From positions 124,001-188,000 of the forward strand of contig NZ_AMPG01000003.1 of assembly GCF_000299415.1 (NCBI RefSeq): a DNA stretch of 64,000 nt, in the 5' to 3' direction. The notes beneath the pieces were generated by a model, which saw only the letters and a program-made list of their open reading frames with translations, was not told the origin of the DNA and made no database searches. The position numbers and the translations under genes are program-made. Position 1 is the first letter of the stretch. The number at the start of each line of letters is the position of its first letter. Below are positions 9,119-18,046 of this stretch, in pieces. The DNA comes from Candidatus Microthrix parvicella Bio17-1 (GTDB taxonomy: Bacteria > Actinomycetota > Acidimicrobiia > Acidimicrobiales > Microtrichaceae).

Positions 9119-9619
9119 ATGGACACCGACCGCATCACGGCACCCGCCTCCGACTCGCCGAGCACCAATGGAACCTCGGCATCTGCCAACGCCGGACCGG
9201 CTTCCCTGCAGGGGGTGGCGCCTGCAACGTCCGGTGGCCACCTGCTGGCTTTGGGTCTCTCGGCGTTGCTCGGTTTTGCAGGGGTCGCCCATTTCGTTCG
9301 CCCGCAGTTCTTTGACCCCATCGTGCCCGATTGGATGCCGGGCAACCCGCGCACCACCACCTATGCGTCCGGTGTCGTGGAGTTGACCGCCGCCGCGCTG
9401 GTGGCCGTGCCACGAACGCGACGATTCGGTGGCTGGTTCGCCGCACTCACCTTCATCGGGGTGTTTCCCGCCAACGTGCAGTCGGCGCTGGACGGCGGCA
9501 TGGATGGGCTGGAGCCGCCGTTCAACTCGGCGGCCGTGGCCTGGGCCCGCCTGCCGCTGCAACTGCCGTTGATCGCGTGGGCCATTGCCATCGCCCGTCG
9601 AGCCCGCCCGAACTCCTAG
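9119..9619 (+). CDS. DoxX-like membrane protein
   Basis: A 166-residue protein with a low-complexity N-terminal tail (about 40 residues, rich in Ser/Thr/Ala) followed by four hydrophobic segments between about 42 and 160. GLSALLGFAGVAHFVRPQFFDP followed by GVVELTAAALV resembles the DoxX/MauE four-helix fold. Family members act in thiosulfate oxidation or redox stress or have no known role, so no function is assigned. It is a single-gene unit between a divergent DUF4436 gene and a convergent oxidase gene. Confidence 0.6.
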   Translation: MDTDRITAPASDSPSTNGTSASANAGPASLQGVAPATSGGHLLALGLSALLGFAGVAHFVRPQFFDPIVPDWMPGNPRTTTYASGVVELTAAALVAVPRTRRFGGWFAALTFIGVFPANVQSALDGGMDGLEPPFNSAAVAWARLPLQLPLIAWAIAIARRARPNS

Positions 9620-9657
9620 CCCGGCAGGTCCAAGGCGGGGTACGTCGGTTGGATTCT

Positions 9658-11115
9658 CTATCGGGCGTATCTGGGACGGCCGAGGATGCCGTGAGGATCC
9701 AACATGGTCTCCATGCGGTTCAGCAGCTCGCGCCGCACCGGATCACCGTGGGTGGCCAGCGCCTCGTCGTTGGCGGGGCCCCAGCCGTGCTCGGCAGCCC
9801 ACGAGCCATCAAGGTCGGCCACCACCTGCCACATCCGACGCCGAAGGCCTTCAAACGTCTGGGCATGCAGGGGGCGGCCGCCGAAGGTCTTCTGTGGGAG
9901 GACGATGTTGGCGTGGAGGCCCCCGTCCGCCCAGTGCCCGAACTCCACCAGTTGCGCCCCGTCGGGTAGCGCTGGGCGAACGTGCTCGTCCAGCGCCACC
10001 CGAAGCTCGGGGAGCCGACTGCGACGAACCGACAGGTCGAAGCCCAGCACCATGCCGCACCGGGCGAGGGCCTCGCTGATCTGGTGACGGAAGGTCCATG
10101 CTTCGGCGGGCGGCACCACCACTGCGTCGGCCAGCAACCCGGAGTCGAGGTTGGACAGCGCGTCGGTGAGCGCCTCCTCGGAGGAGCGGTCGCCCCGAGC
10201 AGCGGGGTTTGCGTCGCTGGAGGCCACCTCCACCAGCAGGGTCAGCGGCGGCGGGTTGTCGCCGCGGAACGGGCTGCGCACACCCTCGTGGTCTGCCGCC
10301 ACCCGAAGTGCCTCGGCGCCGATGGCTTCGACCGCACGCAACCGATGACCCAGCGATCGTTCCAATGCCGTCGTGATGTCGACCGCAGCGCGGTCGTCGG
10401 CGGGCACGAGGTACGCCGTCGCCCGATCCCGGTCGACGGGGCTCAGCTCCAGCGCGACGGCGGTGACCACCCCGAAGCGCCCGGCCGCTCCGATAAACCA
10501 GTCGCTCACGCCGGGCCCGGCATTGTCCTTGCGGAGGCGCCGGAGGTCGTCGAGGACCGCTCCGGGTGGATCGGCAAGCACCACCTCCAACCCCAGCACG
10601 CGTCGGCGCATGTCACCGTGATGCACCATGCGGGCGCCGCCGGTGTTGGTGGACACCATGCCGCCGACCGAGGGATCGGATCCCAGATCGATGGGAAGGG
10701 TCAGCCGGTCGGGCGCCACGGCCTCGTTCAGGCTGGACAGCAGCACCCCGGCACCCACCACGGCGGTGCGGTCGGCGACGTCGATCTCCAAGCGATCGTT
10801 CAGACGCTCCAGCGACAACACCGCCATGGTGCCAAAGCGATCGGGTACTGAACCCTCCACCAGCCCGGTGTTGGCACCTTGGGGGATCAACCGCACCCGG
10901 TGTCGGGCAGCCAGACGAACGACCTCGGCCACCGCCGCCGTGTCAGCCGGACGAGCAACCACAGGGGTGCGACCCACGGTCCCTCGCCACGGGGTTGCGT
11001 AGGCCTCCAGGGCAATCGGGTCGGTCAACACCGGCGCGGCATCAAGCCGATCGAGGAGTGCGGCGATGAACGCGTCGAGTTCGGGTGGCGGGTCAACCTC
11101 ACCGCGCCTGGGCAT
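9658..11115 (-). CDS. FAD-binding oxidase of the glycolate/D-lactate/2-hydroxyglutarate type
   Basis: A 485-residue flavoprotein (GlcD/D-2-hydroxyacid dehydrogenase type). The PCMH FAD domain covers about residues 40-215, with PQGANTGLVEGSVP and DLGSDPSVGGMVSTNTGGA as pyrophosphate-binding segments; the catalytic FAD-oxidase C-domain follows, with EFGHWADGGLHANIV carrying the usual GH.GDGNLH-like histidine region and EHGWGPANDE near the end. The substrate is not determined. I chose ATG 11115; an in-frame GTG at 11154 overlaps the upstream stop as GTGA and would add 13 residues. The upstream quinone-reductase gene is probably in the same operon. Confidence 0.82.
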   Translation of the reverse strand: MPRRGEVDPPPELDAFIAALLDRLDAAPVLTDPIALEAYATPWRGTVGRTPVVARPADTAAVAEVVRLAARHRVRLIPQGANTGLVEGSVPDRFGTMAVLSLERLNDRLEIDVADRTAVVGAGVLLSSLNEAVAPDRLTLPIDLGSDPSVGGMVSTNTGGARMVHHGDMRRRVLGLEVVLADPPGAVLDDLRRLRKDNAGPGVSDWFIGAAGRFGVVTAVALELSPVDRDRATAYLVPADDRAAVDITTALERSLGHRLRAVEAIGAEALRVAADHEGVRSPFRGDNPPPLTLLVEVASSDANPAARGDRSSEEALTDALSNLDSGLLADAVVVPPAEAWTFRHQISEALARCGMVLGFDLSVRRSRLPELRVALDEHVRPALPDGAQLVEFGHWADGGLHANIVLPQKTFGGRPLHAQTFEGLRRRMWQVVADLDGSWAAEHGWGPANDEALATHGDPVRRELLNRMETMLDPHGILGRPRYAR

Positions 11116-11150
11116 GGCAGACGCGAAACCACCCCCGGTGCGACCCGCGA

Positions 11151-12128
11151 TCACGGCACCAGCACCGCCTTGCCCGCCAGTACCCGCTGTTGCAGGTGGG
11201 CGAGCGCAGTGCCAACTTCGGCCAGCGGATACTCGGTGGGTTGCTGGGGCGAGAGCATGCCCGAAGCGGCATCGGCGATGATCCCGGTGACCAGGGCATG
11301 GTTGTCGGTCGGGTTGGACATGGCCCAGGCGCCCCAATCGACCCCGACCACGGTGCGGTTACGCAACAGCACCTGGTTGGCGGGCAGCGCCGGAATGTCG
11401 CCCGAGGCGAAACCGATGACCACCAGCCGCCCGAACGTGCCCAGCGCTCGCAGGGAAGCATCGGTTGCCGACCCGCCGACCGGGTCGACGATCACGTCGG
11501 CGCCGCCGTTGGTGGCGTCGCGTATGGCCGACTTGAGATCGTCGGTGGTCGTTGAGTTGATGAGGACGTTTGCGCCCTGGTCGGAACAACGTTCCAGACG
11601 CTCGTCGGACGATGCCACGGCGACGACCTGGGCGCCTGCGTGGTGCGCAACGTCGATGGCCGCCATGCCGATCCCACCCGAGGCGCCCAGCACCACCACG
11701 GTCTCGTCCGGTCGCACCGTGGTGCGGTTGGTGAGCGCAAAACGCATGGTGGCATAGCTCTGCGCCACCGTGGCGGCCACCGTGTCGGCCAATCCGTCTG
11801 GCAGCGGAACCACCGAGGTGACCGGCACCGTCACCTGCTCGGCGAAGCCGCCCAGGCCCACCGAGGCCATCACCCGAGTGCCCAACGCAGGTGCCCCGAC
11901 GGTGTCGGGACCTACGGCGGTCACCGTGCCGGCGATTTCGCTGCCGGGCACGAACGGCACCGGTGGCTTGATCTGGTAGCGCCCCTCCACGAACAGCGCG
12001 TCCACGTAGTTGACCCCGGCGGCGCGAACCTCGACCAGCACCTGTCCGCTGCGGGGCACGGGGTCGGGCAACTGGCCGAGGGTCAGGTTCCGGGCCGGGC
12101 CGGGTTCGGTACACACCGCTGCACGCAT
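11151..12128 (-). CDS. NADPH:quinone oxidoreductase family protein (MDR superfamily)
   Basis: A 325-residue medium-chain dehydrogenase/reductase. The N-terminal GroES-like domain has AAGVNYVDALFVEGRY, and the Rossmann domain has VVVLGASGGIGMAAI near residue 145. The zinc-ligand cysteines of alcohol dehydrogenases are absent, as expected for the quinone-reductase branch, which reduces quinones or enoyl groups with NADPH. The gene begins at ATG 12128 with GGGAG close upstream. Its stop overlaps a possible GTG start of the next gene, so the two are probably translated together. Confidence 0.85.
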   Translation of the reverse strand: MRAAVCTEPGPARNLTLGQLPDPVPRSGQVLVEVRAAGVNYVDALFVEGRYQIKPPVPFVPGSEIAGTVTAVGPDTVGAPALGTRVMASVGLGGFAEQVTVPVTSVVPLPDGLADTVAATVAQSYATMRFALTNRTTVRPDETVVVLGASGGIGMAAIDVAHHAGAQVVAVASSDERLERCSDQGANVLINSTTTDDLKSAIRDATNGGADVIVDPVGGSATDASLRALGTFGRLVVIGFASGDIPALPANQVLLRNRTVVGVDWGAWAMSNPTDNHALVTGIIADAASGMLSPQQPTEYPLAEVGTALAHLQQRVLAGKAVLVP

Positions 12129-12195
12129 CTCCCACGTTTACCCCATGGCGAGACCGACGTGCCGGACCAGCCGGTCCGGATGGGTGTGGGAATGC

Positions 12196-13893
12196 CTACC
12201 GGTCGAGTTGACGGGCCAGGGTGCCCAACTCGGCCATGGCGGCCAGTTCGGCATCGATCGGCACGATCACCAGGTGATCGGCGACGGTGCCGGTGGCGTC
12301 CACCAGCAGTTTTCGGGCCTGAGAGCTGCGCCTTTGGCCGCCCACGCGCGCAACCCAGCCCACCACCAACGCAAGTATCAAACCGGCGACGGCTCCGCCC
12401 ACCGCCAGCAGCGTGGGCACCGGTACGACCCCCACCTTGGGGGTGGGCAGGTCGGGCAGGCCCAGCCACGACACGCCTCCGATGATCACCAGCCACACCA
12501 CACCGATCACCATCAAAGCGGTGAACAGCCACTGCGCCGCCGATGCCGCCGACCACCAGCCTGGGCGCTGCGTGGGAAGGTCCACCGAGCCGATCGCCCG
12601 ATCGAGCGCGTCGGGTAGTTCTGCGCGTCGTGCGCCCGCCATCTCCCCCAACCGCCGCCGCCACCGGTCGGGCAGGCCGGTTGCCGTCCGGTCCACCAGC
12701 GCCCGCAGTGCCTCGTCCATACCCGCTTCTGCGACGGCGCCTGGTGTGGCACGTGAGGTGCGTCCGACGGTGACCGTGTCGAGCCCGGTGCCCGAGTCAC
12801 CGGTTCGGGCGGCGTCGCGCTGGTTGCGGCGGGTGGTTGATCGGGCCTTGTCCAGCCCCAACCTGCGAAGCGGGTCGGGACGAAGCCGTCCCGCCCACCG
12901 GACGGGCGGCCAGCCCGCCACCTGGGACGAGCGGTGGCGGTGGGCGGCGCCGGCGGCGTCGGCCACCACGTCCACGCCGGCGGCGACCGCAAGACTCCGG
13001 GCCAACCGGGCCGCCGAATCGGCGGGCACCTGCGCCGGGACCGTATCGCCGACGGCCACGGCCACTTGGCTGGCCACCCAGTCGAGGTCGGCGTCCAGCC
13101 GGGTCACCAGCGCCCGGCGCTCGGCAACCCTGGCCGCCAGTTCGCGGCGGAGGGCGTCCACGCCGGCTCCGGTGGTGGTGGAGGTGGGCAGCACCCGCAC
13201 TCCCACCAGCCCGTCCTCGGCCAGCAGCCGGGTCAGGTGTTCCTGCGTGGCAGCCCGGTCGGCCTCGGGCAGCAGATCGATCTGGTTGAGCGCCACCAGG
13301 GTCACCCCGGAATGTCCGGCGAAGCGCCGCAGGTAGCCCTCGTGGAGGGCGGCATCGGCATATTTTTGTGGGTCGACGACCCAGATGAACGCGTCGACCA
13401 CCTCGACCAGTCGATCGACCTCGGCCCGATGCGCCGCGGCGGTGGAATCGTGGTCGGGTAGGTCGACCAGCACCAGGCCTGCCAGCTCGTGGGTGGCATC
13501 GCCCACAACGTGTCTGCGCGGAATCTTCAGCCAGTCGAGAAGCCCTTCGGCCCCACCGCCCACGATGGCGGCCCGGGGCTCCGACGTGGTGGGACGACGT
13601 ACCCCGACCGGTGCCAGGTCTTCACCGAGGATGGCATTGAACGTCGACGACTTGCCGCTGCCGGTGGCGCCCGCAAGCGCCACCACGGTGTGGGTGGTGC
13701 CATGACCGAGGCGCCCACGGGCCGACTCGAGTGCCTGTCGGGCATGTGCGGCTGCGTCGTCGTCCAGGCGTTGCGGGGCCAGATCCACCACGCGTGAAAG
13801 CAACTCCAGCCGTTGGGCCAACTCGTCGGCGGCCCGCGCCGACGAGCGACGCTTCCGGCGTGATGGCAGGTTCGTGGCATCTTCGTCACTCAT
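12196..13893 (-). CDS. Membrane-anchored YfjP/dynamin-like GTPase, second of a pair
   Basis: A 565-residue protein. G1 is GATGSGKSSTFNAILG near residue 73, G3 is VDLPDHDS near 150 and G4 is NQIDLL near 207. Two hydrophobic segments (about 465-485 and 495-520) near the C-terminus give a membrane-anchored hairpin, as in bacterial dynamin-like and YfjP-like GTPases. The start ATG overlaps the stop of the upstream GTPase gene (ATGA at 13890-13893), so the two are translationally coupled and probably form a hetero-oligomer on the membrane. Paired GTPases of this kind occur in actinobacteria (Streptomyces DynA/DynB, mycobacterial IniA/IniC); I cannot say which, if either, is orthologous. Confidence 0.75.
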   Translation of the reverse strand: MSDEDATNLPSRRKRRSSARAADELAQRLELLSRVVDLAPQRLDDDAAAHARQALESARGRLGHGTTHTVVALAGATGSGKSSTFNAILGEDLAPVGVRRPTTSEPRAAIVGGGAEGLLDWLKIPRRHVVGDATHELAGLVLVDLPDHDSTAAAHRAEVDRLVEVVDAFIWVVDPQKYADAALHEGYLRRFAGHSGVTLVALNQIDLLPEADRAATQEHLTRLLAEDGLVGVRVLPTSTTTGAGVDALRRELAARVAERRALVTRLDADLDWVASQVAVAVGDTVPAQVPADSAARLARSLAVAAGVDVVADAAGAAHRHRSSQVAGWPPVRWAGRLRPDPLRRLGLDKARSTTRRNQRDAARTGDSGTGLDTVTVGRTSRATPGAVAEAGMDEALRALVDRTATGLPDRWRRRLGEMAGARRAELPDALDRAIGSVDLPTQRPGWWSAASAAQWLFTALMVIGVVWLVIIGGVSWLGLPDLPTPKVGVVPVPTLLAVGGAVAGLILALVVGWVARVGGQRRSSQARKLLVDATGTVADHLVIVPIDAELAAMAELGTLARQLDR

Positions 13894-15563
13894 CGGGCCA
13901 CCTCCGTTCGAAGCCTGCCGGCCATGGCGTCGAGTCGCTCCGCCGCTGCCGGATCGACCCCCAGCGAGGCCACCTCGGAGCGAAACCGGGCCGCTTCACG
14001 GTCGATCAGCACGCCGAATCGACGGTCCAGGTCGGTGCGCGCCTCCAGCGCCAGGCGACGTACCGCCTGATCGCCCAGCAGAGCCTCGGTCAGCTTGTGC
14101 CCCACGGCGGAGGACCCACCCGCAATGGCGATTTCGGCGCCGGTCAGCCCGCCGGTGTGGGCAAAAGTTGCGACCATCAACACCATGGCCATTCCGTTGA
14201 CGCCGTAGCTCAAGGCCCGTGCCGTGCTGCGCTTGTCGGCGCCTTCGGTGCGCAACAGGTCCAACAATCCGGCCTGCCAGGCCCGGATCATGGCCTCGGC
14301 GCGTTCGGGCAGGTCGCTCGATGGGCGGGTGAGGTCGTCGGACGACTCGGCCAGCAGCGCCACTCCTGCAGGGTGAAGTCGCCAGGCTTCGGCGGCGGCG
14401 GCGGTTGCTTCGGCCACCCGGGCCCGAACCAGGGTCTCGACCCCGGCCTCGATGGCGCCCTCGAAGCGATCCGACGAGGTGGGTCGCCCGGTGACGGCGG
14501 CGGTCAGCCGGTCGCGCCAGCGTCCCAGCGTGCTTTGCAGCTGTCGGAGGAGTTCGCCGGTGCCCACCAGGTCGGCCCATCGGGCCATCACCTCGCCGCG
14601 CAACACCGTGCCGTCGCGGACGTCGTCGTTCAGCTGTGCACGCGCCCGATCGAACGGGGCGATGGCCGACGCGGTCAGGGCCTCGGTGATGGCGACCTGC
14701 GCCCGCAGCTCACGTGCCGTTTCGGTGGCGTGGTCGGCCAGTGATCCCACTGCACCGGCCAGGGTTCGTCGGACCACCTCGGCCCGGACCGCCTGATCCG
14801 AGGCCACCCGCTCCAGCCAGGAGCGCAGCGGGGCCACCGCAGCCTCCGGGATGCGTCCGTCGACCAGCGTCTGCTCCTCGATGGTGAACAACGGAGCTTC
14901 TCCGAGGCCCTGGGCCGCCAGCATGGAGCGGAGGTGATCGGACACCTCGGCGGTCGCGCCCGGTGGGATGCGGTTGATGACCAGTGCAAGCACCACGCCA
15001 CGGGCCGCAGCGTCTCGGAGAAACAGCCACGGCACGGCGTCGGCATAGCGGGCGGCGGTGGTCACGAACACCCACAGGTCGGCGGCCTCCAGTAGCTGGG
15101 CCGCCAACACCCGGTTCTCGTCGACCACCGAGTCGATGTCGGGTGCATCCAGCACGGCCAGCCCGGGCGACAGGGTTCTCGACGCGACCACCTGAAGCTC
15201 GCCCGCCCCGGCGGCGGCACCGCTGACCCGAGCGAGGCCGCCCAGGATGCGTGCGTCGTCGAAGTGGCCGGCCGAATCGGGATGGTGGACGAGCACGGGT
15301 GACGTGGTGGTGGGCCGCAGCACGCCGGGCCGGGTGACCTCCGAACCGATGATGCTGTTGACCAGGGTGGACTTACCGGCCCCGGTCGACCCGCCGATCA
15401 CGGCCAGTGCCGGCGCGTCCAGCGAGGACAACCGAGGAATGACGTAGTCGTCCAACTGCTGGACGGCGGCGGTCACCGCCTGTCGGGTTGGCTCGGATGG
15501 TGCTCCGGCGAAAACCGGGGCCACCTCCGAGAACTCGCAGCGCAGCTCGGTTGCGGTGGCCAA
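13890..15563 (-). CDS. Dynamin-like GTPase, first of a pair
   Basis: A 557-residue protein with G1 GGSTGAGKSTLVNSIIG near residue 57, G3-like DAPDIDS near 137 and a weak G4 (NRIPPG). A long helical region (about 240-420) follows, then one or two weak hydrophobic stretches (about 455-490). The family is shared with its partner downstream but the sequences are clearly different. The first canonical start is TTG 15563, which has no good ribosome site. A strong GGAGG at 15588-15592 sits 6 bases before an in-frame ATC at 15581 that would give IDADALLATATELR, so a non-standard ATC start (563 residues) deserves consideration. Confidence 0.72.
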   Translation of the reverse strand: MATATELRCEFSEVAPVFAGAPSEPTRQAVTAAVQQLDDYVIPRLSSLDAPALAVIGGSTGAGKSTLVNSIIGSEVTRPGVLRPTTTSPVLVHHPDSAGHFDDARILGGLARVSGAAAGAGELQVVASRTLSPGLAVLDAPDIDSVVDENRVLAAQLLEAADLWVFVTTAARYADAVPWLFLRDAAARGVVLALVINRIPPGATAEVSDHLRSMLAAQGLGEAPLFTIEEQTLVDGRIPEAAVAPLRSWLERVASDQAVRAEVVRRTLAGAVGSLADHATETARELRAQVAITEALTASAIAPFDRARAQLNDDVRDGTVLRGEVMARWADLVGTGELLRQLQSTLGRWRDRLTAAVTGRPTSSDRFEGAIEAGVETLVRARVAEATAAAAEAWRLHPAGVALLAESSDDLTRPSSDLPERAEAMIRAWQAGLLDLLRTEGADKRSTARALSYGVNGMAMVLMVATFAHTGGLTGAEIAIAGGSSAVGHKLTEALLGDQAVRRLALEARTDLDRRFGVLIDREAARFRSEVASLGVDPAAAERLDAMAGRLRTEVAR

Positions 15564-15695
15564 CAGGGCGTCGGCGTCGATGAGGGACCTCCGTTGCTCG
15601 GTGCTGCTTCATCCTTACCCATTCTGACCTTGAACCACTCCGAAGAAGTCCGGTGCTACCGTCGTAGGGAGATTCACCAAGCAGTGAGGAACACC

Positions 15696-16274
15696 ATGAG
15701 TGACGACGGCCAGCAGTTCGATCCACCGCCACCAGCCCCCGGCGCCGGGACGCCACCTCCACCGCCTGGGCCACCGCCCGCTCCCGCCGGTGAATCCGGG
15801 TTCGGCGCACCGCCGCCCAGCCCGGGGTTTGAGACGCCGCCCGCCTACGGCCAGCCGGCTCCGCCGCAGCCTCCCGTGGTCGCCCCGATGCAGAACATGG
15901 CTGGTTCCGGCGTCGCTGAGGACACCGGCTCTGCGGTCATCGCCCAGGTGCTGGCGCTGATCGCTGGAATCCTGGGTACCGGCATCTTCTATGCGGTCAC
16001 CACCGACAAGTCGCCGTTTGTGCGCCACCACGCCAGTGAGGCGCTGAACTTCTCCATCACCCTGTTTGGCGCCTACCTGGTGACCGGCATCACCTTGATT
16101 GGGATCATCCTGTGGCCAGTGCTGCTCGTTGCACAGGTGGTGCTGCCGATCATGGCGGCCATGGCGGCCAACAAGGGCGAGTGGTACCGGTACCCGTTCA
16201 CGCTCCGCCTGGTGAAGGGTCCGATGGACCAGCCCGGCGCTGCGCAGGGCCCTGGCGGGGGCCAGAGCTTCTGA
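15696..16274 (+). CDS. DUF4870 membrane protein with proline-rich N-terminus
   Basis: A 192-residue protein. Residues 1-75 are proline-rich and disordered (PPPPAPGAGTPPPPPGPP), and residues about 85-180 form a DUF4870 (Tic20-like) domain with three membrane segments and the signature VRHHASEALNF. The start is ATG 15696 with GTGAGGA upstream. Function is unknown. Its stop overlaps the apparent CTG start of a second DUF4870 gene. The two share the VRHHA.EALNF and GEWYRYP signatures, so they are probably a tandem duplication with different N-terminal modules. Confidence 0.8.
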   Translation: MSDDGQQFDPPPPAPGAGTPPPPPGPPPAPAGESGFGAPPPSPGFETPPAYGQPAPPQPPVVAPMQNMAGSGVAEDTGSAVIAQVLALIAGILGTGIFYAVTTDKSPFVRHHASEALNFSITLFGAYLVTGITLIGIILWPVLLVAQVVLPIMAAMAANKGEWYRYPFTLRLVKGPMDQPGAAQGPGGGQSF

Positions 16275-16891
16275 GTTATCAGGCGCCCGGGGGTTTCGAC
16301 GCAACCCACAGCACGACGGGGTCGTCCCCGGTACCTGGTTGGTACACCGACCCGGCCGGTGCGGTGCGGTGGTGGGATGGGACCAACTGGACCGGTCACG
16401 TGTCCGGCCCGGGCGCACAGGCCGGCGTCTGGGCGCCAAACCCCGTGCAGCGGGTCGACTGGTCGAACCAGGCGTGGAGCAATGATCCGGCGGGCGACTG
16501 CAACTCGGCCCTGATCGCGCACCTGCTGGCCATGCTGGCCGGCATCCTGGGCGTCGGCATCTTCTATGCGCTCACCAAGGAACGCTCGCAGTTCGTGCGC
16601 CACCACGCCACCGAGGCGCTCAACTTCACCATCACCCTCATGATCGTTACGTTCGTCGTGCCCCTGGGGCTGTTCATGCTGATCGGAGGCGCAATGCTGG
16701 TACTCGGAGAGCGTGCCGCGGTGGGGAGCTTCTTCGGGTTCTTCTTGATCTTCCCTGTGGTCGGTGTGGTGTCGCTGGCGGCCCTGATCCTCCCGATCAT
16801 GGCCATGATGGCGGCAGGCAGGGGTGAGTGGTACCGGTACCCGGCGATCTTCCGCTTCGTCTCCGGCCCGATCGAGCCCCATTCAGGCTGA
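16271..16891 (+). CDS. DUF2510-DUF4870 membrane protein, probable CTG start
   Basis: About 206 residues: a short leader (SYQAPGGFD), a DUF2510 module (VPGWYTDPAGAVRWWDG), then a DUF4870 domain with three to four membrane segments and VRHHATEALNF. No ATG, GTG or TTG lies in frame between the upstream stop and the DUF2510 module. A CTG at 16271 overlaps that stop as CTGA, exactly like the ATGA and GTGA junctions elsewhere in the window, with GGCGGGGG 9 bases upstream. An upstream in-frame ATG at 16112 would read 53 residues of low-quality shadow sequence and is unlikely. Homology of the body is firm; the start is inferred. Confidence 0.7.
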   Translation: MSYQAPGGFDATHSTTGSSPVPGWYTDPAGAVRWWDGTNWTGHVSGPGAQAGVWAPNPVQRVDWSNQAWSNDPAGDCNSALIAHLLAMLAGILGVGIFYALTKERSQFVRHHATEALNFTITLMIVTFVVPLGLFMLIGGAMLVLGERAAVGSFFGFFLIFPVVGVVSLAALILPIMAMMAAGRGEWYRYPAIFRFVSGPIEPHSG

Positions 16892-16946
16892 GACCGATGA
16901 TCGGGGTCGCCAGCTCCGTCAGACGTCTGCTCATCCGCCCAAAAAC

Positions 16947-16988
16947 CAAGCCGGTGGGGCCGCCCGATGTGGCGATCCCACCGGCTTG
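16947..16988. terminator. Bidirectional hairpin between convergent genes
   Basis: Perfect 12-bp arms (CAAGCCGGTGGG at 16947-16958 and its complement at 16977-16988) with an 18-base loop, between the DUF4870 gene (ends 16891) and the substrate-binding protein gene (ends 17045). An AAAAA run precedes the left arm, so it becomes a T run after the hairpin for transcripts coming from the right. Confidence 0.65.
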
Positions 16989-17044
16989 CGGTGTCTCAAC
17001 TCGGTTGAGTTCGGCCCCGTGCGGGCCAGGCCGTCGGGAACGGC

Positions 17045-17974
17045 TCAGTTAAGACCTTCCTCGGCGAGGTAGTCCTTGGCGATGTCCTCGGCGTCGTCCT
17101 TGTCGATGTCGAAGCGCTTGTTGAGGTCCACCAGCTTGTCGGTGGTGAGCGTCCCCGACACCTCGTCCACGGTGGAGGCCAGATCTTTGCCGCCGGCGTC
17201 GGCCAGCTTGGTTGACGCCACCGGAATGATGTTGTCGGCCTTCAAGAGCCCCTTGTCGTCCTTGAGGACCACCCAGTCGTTGGCAGCGATGGCACCATCG
17301 CTGCTGAACAGCACGGCAACATCGATGTTGCCGTCCTTCAGCGCCCGCTTGGTGTTGGGACCCCCGCCATCGAGCGGGGTGAAGTTCTTCGACAGGTCAA
17401 CGCCGTAGACGTCCTTCAACCCGGCGAGACAGTTGGGGTTGGTGGGGCAGTCCTGAGGGCCACCCAGCTTGAGGTCGGCGGTCAGGTCGCCGATGGAACT
17501 CAGGTTCTTGGCCTCTGCCGTCGCTTTGGTGACCACGAAGGTGTTGGTGTTGACCGCTTCGGTGGGCTCGAAGGCGGTGAGGTTGACCTTCTTCAACTGT
17601 GGGGTGAGCGCATCGACCGTCTCGCCCACATCGCTGGTGGCTTCACCGGCGTTGTCGTTGAGGAACTCCAGGAGTGAGGCGGCGTATTCGGGGGTGAAGT
17701 TGATGTCGCCCGATTCGAAGCCGGTGAGGACCAGGTCGCGGAAGCCGCCCAATTCCTGATACTTCACCTTGTAGCCGTTGGCCTCCAGGTGCTGACCATA
17801 GATTTCCGACACCACCTTGGACTCACCAAAGTCCTGGATCCCGATCTTGACCTCGGGCTTCTCTGCGTCGGGAGCCGACGCCGAGTCGTCGTTGCCGCAA
17901 CCAGCGGTGACCGCCATCAACGCCAGCGAGGCCAGGCCCGCTCCAATGCGCCATTTCAAACGGTGTGTACTCAT
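17045..17974 (-). CDS. Osmoprotectant (glycine betaine/choline) ABC transporter binding lipoprotein
   Basis: A 309-residue OpuCC/ProX-type substrate-binding protein. The signal peptide ends in a lipobox-like TAGC with the lipid-carrying cysteine at residue 26. The mature protein has KIGIQDFGESKVVSEIYGQHLE and NTNTFVVTKATAEA, typical of the QAT-family fold, and a cysteine pair (QDCPTNPNC) near residue 180. It captures compatible solutes outside the membrane. It is the last gene of a four-gene operon with the order ATPase, permease, permease, binding protein; a 72-base gap separates it from the permease. Confidence 0.88.
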   Translation of the reverse strand: MSTHRLKWRIGAGLASLALMAVTAGCGNDDSASAPDAEKPEVKIGIQDFGESKVVSEIYGQHLEANGYKVKYQELGGFRDLVLTGFESGDINFTPEYAASLLEFLNDNAGEATSDVGETVDALTPQLKKVNLTAFEPTEAVNTNTFVVTKATAEAKNLSSIGDLTADLKLGGPQDCPTNPNCLAGLKDVYGVDLSKNFTPLDGGGPNTKRALKDGNIDVAVLFSSDGAIAANDWVVLKDDKGLLKADNIIPVASTKLADAGGKDLASTVDEVSGTLTTDKLVDLNKRFDIDKDDAEDIAKDYLAEEGLN

Positions 17975-18046
17975 ATCATCGCCCTTTCGGTTGGGTATCG
18001 AAACAAGATAGTCAGGTGCTCGCTGCTGACGAGAGCCCTGGCCGGT

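Noticed and set aside
16112-16270. ATG 16112 as the start of the second DUF4870 gene
   Set aside because: The added 53 residues are a shadow of the first DUF4870 gene and contain no domain.
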